NCBI GenBank assembly: GCA_007258455.2
Contig: VDFB02047230.1
Location: 159,844,635 to 159,908,634, forward strand
Origin: Sequoia sempervirens
Taxonomy: Eukaryota; Streptophyta; Pinopsida; Cupressales; Cupressaceae
Length of the DNA stretch: 64,000 nt
Reading direction: 5' to 3'
Part shown: one piece after another, positions 11,840-22,240 of the stretch
Numbering within the stretch: position 1 is the stretch's first letter
How the letters are laid out: every line of letters begins with the position of its first letter
The notes under the pieces: generated by a model
Told to the model about the DNA's origin: nothing
The model's database searches: none
What the model saw: the letters and a program-made list of their open reading frames with translations, nothing else
Made by a program: the position numbers and the translations under genes

Positions 11840-12965
11840 AGATCATAATGGTGTGTTGCTGATATGCATTGATAATGATCAGATTGATATCTTCATGAGT
11901 TCCATGATGGAACAGCTGGGGGGAATTTTTCCCTAAGAACCACATCTTGGAAGATCATGAGAGCTAGATACTATTTTCCAAGCTTTTTCAAGGATGTGCA
12001 TGCTTGGGAAATAAAATGTGTTAAGTGTGCCATGTTTGCAAGCAAAGAGAGGCTACCAAATTTTCCTTTGCAGCCTATACAAGTGGAACAACCTTTTATG
12101 AGGCGGGGCATTGATTTTATAGGACCTATTAATCCACCTTCTAGTGTAGTTCATATATGGGTCCTCACTGCAACTGACTATTTTACCAGATGGATTGAAC
12201 CAGTGGATTTGAAGGAAGCCAATGAAAGTGTTGTGTTAAACTTTTATGATGATTTGATAACCAGATTTGGTGTACTAGAGTCTATTATTTCTGACAATGC
12301 CTTATCCTTTGTTGGAATGAGGGTGAGTGATTGGGATGTCAAGAATGTTATCCACTTGAATACATCATCAAACTATTACCCTCAAGGTAATGGTTTGGCA
12401 GAGTCAACAAATAAGAACCTGATCAGAATTATCATGAGGGTTATGGAAGATAATCAAAGAACTTGGCATACCAAGTCAAAATCTCCTCTGTGGGAAAATA
12501 GAATAACTCCAAAGAGGTCCATTGGAAACTCCCCTTATATGTTGGTATATGGGAAAGAGGCAAGGTTTCCCCTATCTATTGGGCTTCCAGCTCTAGATAT
12601 TGTTAGCTAGTTTGAAATGTTTGAAGAGGAAGGTCCAATGGTGGTCAAATATGCACAACTCATGGAGCTGGAAGAAACAAGAGATAAAGCCATGAAAATG
12701 ATGGAGTTTCATCAACTCCAAACAAAGACAGTTTTTGACAAGAAAGCAACACCAAGGGTGTTCAAAGAAGGAGATGTTGTGCTTAAGTGGGATGAATTAA
12801 GAGTAGGCTAGGAAAACACACTAAGTTTGACAGTATGTGGAGTGGCCCATTTATCATTGTTGAGTGCAAGGAGCACAATGCTTTTCAATTGTCAAAAATG
12901 GATGGAGAAGTTCTACCTATCCCAGTTAATGGGATACACCTAAAACTTTGTTTTGAGGTATGATT
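11840..12965 (+). pseudogene. Integrase of the large gypsy element
   Basis: A degenerate zinc-binding HHCC region ends with IKCVKCAMF. The catalytic core then carries all three acidic residues: Asp in GIDFIGPI, Asp in IISDNALSF and Glu in GLAESTNKN. The enzyme joins the cDNA to host DNA. The core is open for 217 codons (11957-12610), the best preserved part of the element. A C-terminal stretch with VFKEGDVVLKWDEL and then VWSGPFI-like words in another frame continues to about 12960. No chromodomain was seen. Confidence 0.85.
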
Positions 12966-13264
12966 TACCTTGTACATGTTACTTTAGAAGTTTTTGTTTC
13001 AATAAGTGATGTTGCACATTAGTTTAGATGCAATTTTTCAATTTCTCTAAGTGTTGTTTTGCATAGTCAGTGGTTTTTTCTTGAATTTTTGGTTGTTGGA
13101 ATAAAGTTTCAAGGTGTCATGCACTGTTATGATGAGTTGCGGTGATATACAAGACTGTTTTTCAAGTTTTTTCAGTTTTCTATTGACTCATGTGCCAATT
13201 GGATAAGATTAGGCAATTGGTCAAGATGTTTAGTAGGAAAAAATTTAGTAAATGTCGCCAAAAA

Positions 13265-16200
13265 TGTTACCTTATTTTGCTTCTAGCTCAATCGGGTAGA
13301 GTTATGGTTGTTACTTGCAAATTAAAGGAAAAGATATACATTCTACTCAGCTATGTTATATCCATATGCATAAAATAAATTATCAAATAGACTGCATTAC
13401 ATTATGCAAATGTATACAACAGAGAAGAGAGAGAACAAATGTTGCATAAAATTTGTCTTTATTGATAATCATAAATGTATGGTGTCCCACACAAGTTGTG
13501 GGACTAACTATTTCAATGCAAAAAAAGAAATAAGCTATACATTTGAGGATACATAAAATTAAAAATGCATATAGAAAGAAAGGGGATCCGTCATTGACTG
13601 AATGTTGAATCCCAGTTGAGTTGAGCTATTGCATCTGCTTCAACCTCCCTCATTCTTTTCCAGCCTCCAGAAGTTTCTTTCCAGTTGCTCCAAGATTGCC
13701 TGCATGAGTGAGAGAGAGTTTGTTAGAGCTCGAGATCACCAATCTTTACATATGCAACATCTACAAACATATAGCCTAATTATCATAAAGCATTGAAATA
13801 TTCTGCATACCACAAATGTCTAGGAAAATAGAAAGGCTATCATAAACATCTATCATATGCTTTGTTTTATTTAACATGTTTGCTCATTGTGCAGGTATAG
13901 GTGAAATTATCATTGCTGAATTATCTATATTTTATATTATAGCATGTGGAGTGAAATGGGCTCCCACAAGGGTTGAGCCCAACATGCTACCCTCTTGCTT
14001 CATTTGAGAGGGATAATCATAGGTGAATCATCTATGAAAGCATTGAAGACCAATTTTGCAAGGATCAGTGAAGTATGTTGGTAAAGGATAGTCACCTTAT
14101 TGATAACGATTTCTCCTTATTAGTAAGAACACTCCACTATCAATATAGTCATGTTTTTGGAAAAACTAATCATCAAGGATTCTAAAATAGTATTCATGAA
14201 TAGTCTGGTATGCAATGTGTCCTTATCCATTGCTTTTATTTATTTGGTTTTAACAACATTGTCTCAAGATAGTTATAGGTGGCATGGAGTTGGAGGTATG
14301 CATGTTAAAACACAGCAGTCCAACATCAAGGAAATAACAGTCTCATAGTCAAAGAGACTAACAATGGCCACAAATCATCTTGGAGCAGTTAGGAGTAGTC
14401 ATTGCTAAGAGTGTTTGTAAATTCATCATAGCAGTAGGCTATGTTTTATGAAAATTTCCAGAGTATGGAGTGATCATAGCCCATAGTGATGAAATCCTTA
14501 TAGTACCTGTAAGTTCCATGATCAAAGAAGAATACACAGTTTCAAGGGTTGCAAGATAATCATTGTCAAAAGGGGTAAAAGGCATTCAATTAAAGTGATA
14601 ATCCCAAATCACCAATGTGACCATGTGATAAAGCAATGATGGGACTATGATAATAGATGATTGTCATTTATTTTAAAGGTCCTATAATTACCATCAAACT
14701 ATCCACTGAAAGGTGACTTTTGAAATTCATACCTTCCCTCATTGATGCAAATGCAAACACTATTGAAGCCGCATGGTTTTGGAGAAAATATTGTTTGGAA
14801 TAGTCAAGGAGTTGGCTGTCATCAAAGCATTTTTTTATCTTCTAGATATTCAAGAGTGTTGATATCTTAATTCCTTATATTTTCTATGGAAAGACTATAT
14901 GGATGAAGAAAGGCCTCATACTCTACTCATTAGTGTAAGACAAACTTTCAAAGGATCCTAATGTTTTGAAGACTATAAGGGAAAGAGACAAATTACATAG
15001 TTCATGTTGTAGACAAAGTTTGAAGGTTGATTTGTATGATAATGAGTTGACAATGAGAATAGAAACACCTCACAGGATTATGCATAGAACAAATGACAAT
15101 TAGCTATTGAGGATGGTGAATAACATAGAGTGAAAAGATCTTGAAACATTGAATATAATACAATTAATTTAAAGGCAGTCTACAAGCCTAATAATGGTAC
15201 TACTTGAATGTATAAAAATGGTAATGAGATACAGTCATAACATGACAATATGATAAAGGAGATTCTATCTTGTATTCACCAGAAAATGCAAAGGAAAAAC
15301 TCATGACCTTCTAGGAAACAAAGCAAAAAAAATGCTTATAGAAACCTAGAACAGTGAAATGCCTATGGAAATCTTGACCATAATGAGGTTTAAACCCTTA
15401 AATACTTGTAGTGAAAGTTTAAAACTTAGATGTATACTTGCCAAGTGGAGATGAAAGAACAGACTGCTCGAGAAATGTACATGGATCTTCTAAAGAACAA
15501 AGTGTAGATACAAACAAATACATTTATCCTTTTTTCATCAATATACTCAACCTGCAAAGAAAAAAAGAACCCTGTATTTTCCAGAGATATTGTAAGCAAA
15601 GTATAGAGAAAGCAAGATAACGTCATTACTTTTTCTCATAGAATTTGAAGCAAGTTTTCCAAGCAAAGAGAATGAAAACAAATGTAAAGCTTCAGAATGT
15701 TGATTACACAGAAAGTAGAAATTGGAACTTGAATAACTTTCACATATAATGAAAGGAATGATTTTGTTTGCACAAAAAAGGCTTACCCCAACTTGGTTTT
15801 GACAATTTTCACATAGAATCTACCCTGAAAAATCCTCCATAAATCTCTAGCTGAAACCATATGGTAGCACCCTTGAGTTTCCAAAAAGTTGCAAGGGAAA
15901 AATATGAAGTGTAAAATGAGTGGTGGTCAGTGTGTTTTTGGCCAAGTTTTGTTTGCTAGGATTTCATAACCCTAGCTTATGCCGACAAAGCTTAAGGCAT
16001 TTTTTCCTTTCATTTTAATTTTTGCTAATGAAAACTAATACCCTCGTGCAATGTTCACCCCCTAGTGAACTCAATATGTCCCATTGTATATGCCAAGTAT
16101 GGAAGTCTTTCAAGACTTATGTTTTGTATTCAATTTACCACATGGACCGAGCTATATAAGTATTATTTTGCATTTACTTTGAGATGTAAAATATTTGACT

Positions 16201-17235
16201 AAGTAATATTGTTATAAATGACTTAGTTAAGTGTTGCTTAAATGCAAAATTGATGAAATGTAAAAGCATTAAGGGGAAGTAGTTGTGTTTTATGGTTTGC
16301 AAGCATATAGGGGAAAGTTGGGGAGGTTAGTCAACCTTTGGAGAGAATATAGGCTTGTTTGACTCAATTTGGAGTAGATTTAAGGTCTTTTATGGCTGAA
16401 AAGGTCATGTCTTGAATCTTTCTTCACTTTAGACTCTTTTTGGAGGGAGTTTGAGAACAATTTTTGTGGCTTTTTGGTTACACACGACCAAGAAGGTTCT
16501 AGTTCCTATTTTGGTGCATCTTGAAGGAGAATTGATATAGTCACTTGTTGACTCATTTGTATAGTTAGTTCTTACTTGTTCTTTTTCTGCTTTGTGACTT
16601 CTTTTGAGTCCTTTGAGAAAAAGATAGTATTTTGTAGCTCTTTTAACATGTATACCAGTGGATACCTTGGAAATCAATGAAGTTAAGTATTTTTCCTTCT
16701 TAGTTTTTATGTTCTACTATGTGCATTTTTTTGATTGATGAGATTACTTGCAAATTTATTTATTTCCTTGTAGTTTTTGTCTCATTGTTAGCACCTCTTG
16801 CAAAAAAATATGTATGTTGCAGGTTATAACTTGTGTTAAAATGCAAATGCTTCTAGTTGTGAAAATATCTTTCCTTCTAAGATTTTAGCATTAAGGACTT
16901 CTTATGAAACACTTATGCAAGAAACATATGAAATTGAGTTGTGTAAGCCAAGTTGTCATTTGATTGAACTGTGTATGTAAGCTATTCTATAGGTCCTAGT
17001 TAGTGTTTTGGTGCATCACCTTTTTTCAAGCTTTCAGTTTTTCAGTTTATGCTTCCTCTTATCCTTTTCCTCTGCAAGTCTTTAGAATCTAGTTAATTAG
17101 GTGAGTACCTTAGGAGCTAGCCTTCTCTAGAGGTCCATTCCAAGTTTAGGTGACCCACAGCCTAGGAATTTTCCCATGTTTTTTCCAAAATGCTATGTTT
17201 TATAACTTAGCAAGGGTGCAATTTTGGAGATAACA
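13265..17235 (+). repeat. 3' LTR (~3.97 kb) of the large gypsy element
   Basis: It starts TGTTACCTTATTTTGC and ends GGAGATAACA, aligning along its full length with 1799-5799. No strong polypurine tract is directly adjacent on the left; the nearest purine run is AGTAGGAAAAAA near 13232-13243. Confidence 0.85.
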
Positions 17236-17240
17236 ATGGT

Positions 17241-18700
17241 CACTAAAATTTTCCTTCCATTTCCTTGAATTTCCTTTCTTTGCAAATGATACCCAAAGGG
17301 ATCACCTATTTTCCCATGTGGGTTGGCTTGCCTTCCTTTGTTCCTCCCATATAAGGTGAATTTTTGCACTAGAAACCTTACTCTTTCTTCTTGTTGATGG
17401 ATAGAGTTCTCACAAAATTATTTTATGCTTCTTGGTTTGATGGGCACCCCTAATCTGTCCACTTCTCTAGTTGCTACATAGGCAAAGAGGATGTTAGAAA
17501 TGTTTGTGAATTCAACTTTCCATGACACACATTTTTCCTCTTCATTATCTCTTCCTCACACATCTATCTTCCTTTTGTCTACATGCCTGCTCACCCTCAT
17601 CTCTTTCTCAAAAAATTCCATTATCATTTTTGGTTTGATAGAGTGTCATAACGAGTTCACAAGCTGATCTCTTTACAACATAAGTAGGAAGGATGCCATC
17701 GATTGTGAAATTCTTCTTACTGTCTATGGCCTAGATACCCCTTCCAATTGCCTACTCAATAACTTCTCTTGACTACATTCTATCCATTCTTCTCCTAAAA
17801 ATCCCCTCTTTCCCATGCCCTTTTCTATATCCATGAATGTCTCCATGCCAGGTTCCTTCTACCATTTTCTTCTCGTAACAGAGCTCTAACAACAAGTTAA
17901 TGGAGGGCTACAAGAATGTATTCATCTATGTATCATCCATTCATAGCTACAAATTTCTCTTCTTCCCCTTACCCTCTCTTTGCATTTTTTTCCATATTTG
18001 TGTGCCTCAACTCTACTAGAGAATTCACCATTCTCCTTCATTTTAATTTTTCTTACACCATACTCTTCCTTTTTTCTCTAATCAAATTGTCCTTGCCCTG
18101 TCGCTTTTGCATTCTTTATGCCTTTTCTTGTGTGACTCCCTCTTCTCACTCCCCTGCGCCTTCCTCTGTCTTCTCCCCCTACATTTTCTCCCAAAGGAAA
18201 AGCTCAAATTTGTAGAATGACGGGTAGTAGGAATTTAAAAACTACCAACTCTATTTTTTCAATGCAACCTAACATTTTTTTAGGATGAATCTAGGGCTAG
18301 GACATCATAATTAATAGTTGTGTGACCATTCCCTCGTATACCCATGACATTCCCATTTATTTTTATTTTTCTCCTCATCGTTAATGGGATAGGTGACTCC
18401 ATAAATGACACCTTATCTTGTTGGATGGTCAGTGGAAAATTCATGTCTCCACCTAAATTTTTATGTTTTATTTTTATATGATTTTCTGACCATGTAATGC
18501 CTACATGGAGAGGGTTCTCATTGGCATGGATGTGACAGTTAGAGGATGTGAGGAGTTCTTGATTGAGATGGTTGTCACTTTGTTCTTATTGTAGGTATCT
18601 TGATGGAGCATGAGAGGATGTTGGAGATTCATGCGATTTCATGTATGGCTATGATGATGTATTTCATGTATTGATCATTTATGCAATGTATACAACAAGT
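17241..18700. other. Unassigned region, CT-rich in part
   Basis: No gene recognised. Short open frames such as 17916-18215 lie in pyrimidine-rich sequence and have no family features. It may be the interior of the copia element whose 3' LTR starts at 18708, but no RT or RNase H motif is visible. Confidence 0.4.
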
Positions 18701-18707
18701 GGGAGAA

Positions 18708-19420
18708 TGTTGGGATATGGTGTTGTACACCACTGCATAAAATGTTATACTATAATTTAATTAAATAATTATTTAGTTGTGATGCACCTAGGTGGTGTGG
18801 TTAATCACACTAGGTAATTATTTGGGGACCACTTTACGTTGTATTGTAACATTGTATTATTATTTAATGTGTGGGAGACATGATAATAATTTAATATTAG
18901 GGAGATGTTAAATAAAGTGAAAAATTAGTACGCAATATTAAATAAGGGATAAGTTGTTTTGTATTCACATGGTTTTGTGGAAAATAGTTTTATCTTACCA
19001 CTTGGTTGTATTTGTGTGAGTTTGATTCTATTCAAGCAAGCACATGTTTGGTGGTTAAGGTTGGTTGGGTGAGTGGGTTGTCATTATTAAGTCTTTCTGA
19101 GGAGTGCATATGTGAAGCATGGAATGGGATGTGTGGATTCATTCTTGGACACATGAAGATGCATTGGAGATGCTTGATGCTTCAGAGGTATTCATTGTAA
19201 CTCTTGTATTGCTTCATTGTTAAATAATATGATGGAGTATGGATGCTTTTGGAGGCTAGGTTTTTTCCCTCTTGAGGGTTCTCCCAAGGTATATCTTGTG
19301 TTATCTTGTGGCTTCTCTATTTTATCTATGAATTTTGATTACTTGTATGCATGTTTATCTCTCATGGGGTTGTGCAGGAAATGGATTAAGATTGTGGGTT
19401 GAATGCATTATTTCCTAACA
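18708..19420 (+). mobile_element. Copia-type LTR, probably a 3' LTR
   Basis: This 713-bp segment starts TGTTGGGATATGG and ends TTTCCTAACA, the imperfect TGTTGGGA/TCCTAACA ends typical of Ty1/copia LTRs. Directly before it is a purine-rich AAGTGGGAGAA, as expected of a polypurine tract next to a 3' LTR. The 5-bp flanks (GAGAA and AAGAG) do not match, so it is not a clean solo LTR. The matching 5' LTR was not found in the window. Confidence 0.75.
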
Positions 19421-19423
19421 AAG

Positions 19424-20790
19424 AGCCCTAAAAGCCAAAAATTGTCAAACTTTGACAAAGTCAATCTAGGAGCTCATGGCACATAAGAATGATTTTTCTA
19501 GACCTACAAGTGGATATTGAATCCATTCAAACCAACCTCTCTCAATTTGGGTCTACTCAACATTGTTTATGTGTTCCAGTGTCAAATGCATTCTTGCAAA
19601 AATTATCAGTGGAAAGTAATGCAAAAATGGAAAGGAATTTTTTTGTTTTGTGCATAATGGAGAAAAACCAACTATACCAACAAGTCTAGTTGGGAAGTCC
19701 AATTCTATGAAAGGCCTCCTTTTGTCACCCAAGCCCCCCCGTGATTCATGAGTGCACTAATCTAGGGTAGTCTTGAAAGTGTCGTAAGAGAAAAAAATAC
19801 AAAATTGTAAAATTTAGGTATTTTGATGAATGGCCAGCATGAACATGTTGAGTTAGGTAGGTAAATACTAAAGAAAGTATTAATTTGTTTCCCAAGTCAC
19901 TCAATCAATCTAGGGTGCTCTTTTCGGGTAGTGCCTTAAGAGCCTTAAGAACAAAAAATATTAAATTTATTGTAATTTTTATGAATGGGCATTGTGAACA
20001 TGTCGAGGTAGGCAGGTAAATATTGGGGAAGGTCTAACTTCATTTCCCAAGTCACTCGATTTATCTGGGGTGCTCTTTTCAAGGTCGTCTCTTAAGAGAC
20101 TTAGGAGCAAAAAATGAAAAAAATTGTAAATTTTTTAGTAATTTTGATGAATGGATGGTGTGGAAATGTTGGGGTAGGTATTTAAATACTAGGGAAGGTC
20201 TGAATTTTTTTCCCAATTCACTCGATCATTTTAGGGTGCTCTTTTCGAGGTAGTCTCTTAAGAGCCCTAAATGCCAAAAATTGTCAAACTTTGATGAAGT
20301 CATTCTGGGAGCTCAGGGCACCTAGGAATGCTTTGTCTAGGCGTATAGGTGGAAATAAAATCCCTTCAAATCAACCTCTCTTGGTTTGGGTCAACTCAAC
20401 ACTGTTTGTGTGTTCTAGTGTCAAATGCGTTCTTACAAAAATTGTTAGTGGAAAGTAGTGCAAAAATGGAAAGAAGCATTCTTTGTTGTTTTTTGTATAA
20501 TGGAGCAAAACCAACTATACCAACAAGTCAAGGTGGGAAGTTCAACGCTACGAAAGGCATATTTTTTTCATCCAAGCCCCCCATGATTTTTGAGTGCACT
20601 AATTTGAGGTAGTCTTGAAAGTGTCGTAAGAGAAAAAAAAATGTAAAATTGTAAAATTTATAGTTATTTTGATGAATGGAAAACATGGAAATGTTGAGGT
20701 AGGTAGGTAAATCCTAGGGAATATTTTACTTCATTGTCCAAGTCACTCGATCAATCTAGGACACATCGAGGATCTCCTTCTTTGGTCACT
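19424..20790. repeat. Satellite-like tandem repeat block with nested periods
   Basis: A segment beginning GAGCCCTAAAAGCCAAAAATTG at 19424 returns at about 20264, giving a long period near 840 bp. Inside, a unit containing TAGGGTGCTCTTTTC followed by TCTTAAGAGCC recurs near 19910, 20066 and 20230, a short period of about 155-165 bp. Another shared part is the GGTAGGTAAATACTA-like phrase before each CCCAAGTCACTCGATC. The small open frames at 19489-19689 and 20349-20612 are simply the same repeat translated twice. Confidence 0.8.
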
Positions 20791-22240
20791 GCTTGCCTAA
20801 GAATTGTTTCAATATCAATAATTTCCAATCCATGAAGATCATGTATATCTTGCCTACCTAAGACTTCTTTCAATGTATATCATTGTTTATAATTTTTGTA
20901 CTCACAAATAATGTTTTTAGCTCCATAGAATTAGTTGAAATTAGGGAATCAAAGGTTTGAGTACACTTTCACAAATTTGTGTTCATCAGGAAAAATTATG
21001 AAAGTCCTATACTCTCCTTTCCTTTCCCAACCTTCACAACCCCTCCCTAAATTTTCCCAAAACCTAATCTACCCTTCCCAACACTCTCCTTTCTTTCATT
21101 ACCTGTATGCCCATTATTGATAACTCATTTAAGAAAAATCGAATGGGTCTCCCATGTGTCAAAATTTTGTTAAAATCTAAGAAATATTAAGTGTTTGAAT
21201 TTTTTTAGTCATTTACCTTAACTTGGTAGGTTGTTAGACTTTTTCACTTGGTAGAGTTTCCCTATTGGGCATATCTCTTAGAATTTTACACTTGGTAGAG
21301 TTTCCCTATTGAGCATACCTTTTAGACTTATCATCCCATTAGACTTTTCCCTTCCTAAGTAATCCACCCTTCTCCTAGTACCTAGTCTAAGGTATGACTC
21401 TTCCCCAACCCTTAACAATTCAAATTTCCCACCTATTTTTTTCAGCTTCCTACCAAATCACTAGAAAGGCCTAGAAAGTTCACATGTGCACTAAAAAAGT
21501 TCTAGATGTTCCACACAGGCACATCTAGAAATAGTGATATACATTGAAAGAAGTCTTATCTATTCAAGATATACATGATCTACCGTGGATGTTTTGATCT
21601 AATTTTTTGGCCACTACCTGAGTAATATTTGTTTCAATATCAGTAATTTATAATCCATACAGATCATGTATATCTTGAAAATATAAGACTTCTTTCAATG
21701 TATATAACGGTTTCATCTTATTACAAAAGAAGGGCTCATTTATATTAACTTAAGACTTCTTTAAATTTATATCACTATTTCATCTTAAGACTTCAAGTTA
21801 TGAGAGGATTAATTTTTTTAAAGTAATTAACTACAAATTAAACAATAATACCTTCAAAAATTGAGCAATTGAGATAATGTGAGAATACTCATTAGAAATG
21901 GAGTCAAAGAAGAACCTGCATATAAATAGATATAAATTGTTGAGCATAAGAAACATGAACTACAAAGTTTGAACTAAACATTCTCTCAAATCAAATATGT
22001 ACCTTGAAAATATATTGATCTACATGATCTACCGTAGATGTTTTCATTTGAATCACTTGAAAATATACCTTTGTTCTCCAAAAAACCTACATTTTTACAT
22101 ATCAGTTAATTTTTATGCAAAATTTTAATGCACTTTTAATCCAACCCATAGAAATAGCATAAGTCAAAATAAGATTAACAATATCATACCTATCCCATAC
22201 AACAAACAATCATCTACTCAAGTGTTCCTGAAGGGTCATC
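20791..22240. other. Unassigned AT-rich region containing a hairpin and a short duplication
   Basis: No gene recognised. A phrase ACTTGGTAGAGTTTCCCTAT occurs twice (about 21246 and 21289) as a ~45-bp tandem duplication. A long imperfect inverted repeat lies at 21535-21715 and is listed separately. Confidence 0.5.
21535..21715. repeat. Imperfect inverted repeat (hairpin)
   Basis: The left arm (about 21535-21592) contains ATACATTGAAAGAAGTCTTA and ends with AAGATATACATGATC. The right arm (about 21655-21715) contains GATCATGTATATCTTG and AAGACTTCTTTCAATGTATA. Arms are about 55 bp around a ~65-bp loop. The right-arm sequence also occurs near 20835-20885, so the unit is dispersed. Confidence 0.7.

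Larger units (their letters stand above)
1799..17235 (+). mobile_element. Complete but decayed Ty3/gypsy element with ~4 kb LTRs and two RNase H domains
   Basis: The two ends are direct repeats of about 4.0 kb, both starting TGTTACC and ending in TAATA (left) or TAACA (right), so the original LTR ended in perfect TGTTA/TAACA inverted repeats. The flanks are GTGGT and ATGGT, a 5-bp target duplication with one change. Between the LTRs, in order on the plus strand, are gag, aspartic protease, an archaeal-type RNase H, RT, native RNase H and integrase. All carry frameshifts and stops, so the copy is dead. Two later insertions lie inside, a SINE (6584-6774) and a TIR transposon (7953-8913). A second RNase H is known from the plant Tat lineage of Ty3/gypsy, so I infer a Tat-like or Athila/Tat-like relationship. 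Confidence 0.85.

Noticed and set aside
17916..18215. 99-codon frame starting MYSSMYHPFIATNF
   Set aside because: It lies in pyrimidine-rich DNA, gives a low-complexity Ser/Phe/Pro-rich peptide, and has no recognised domain.
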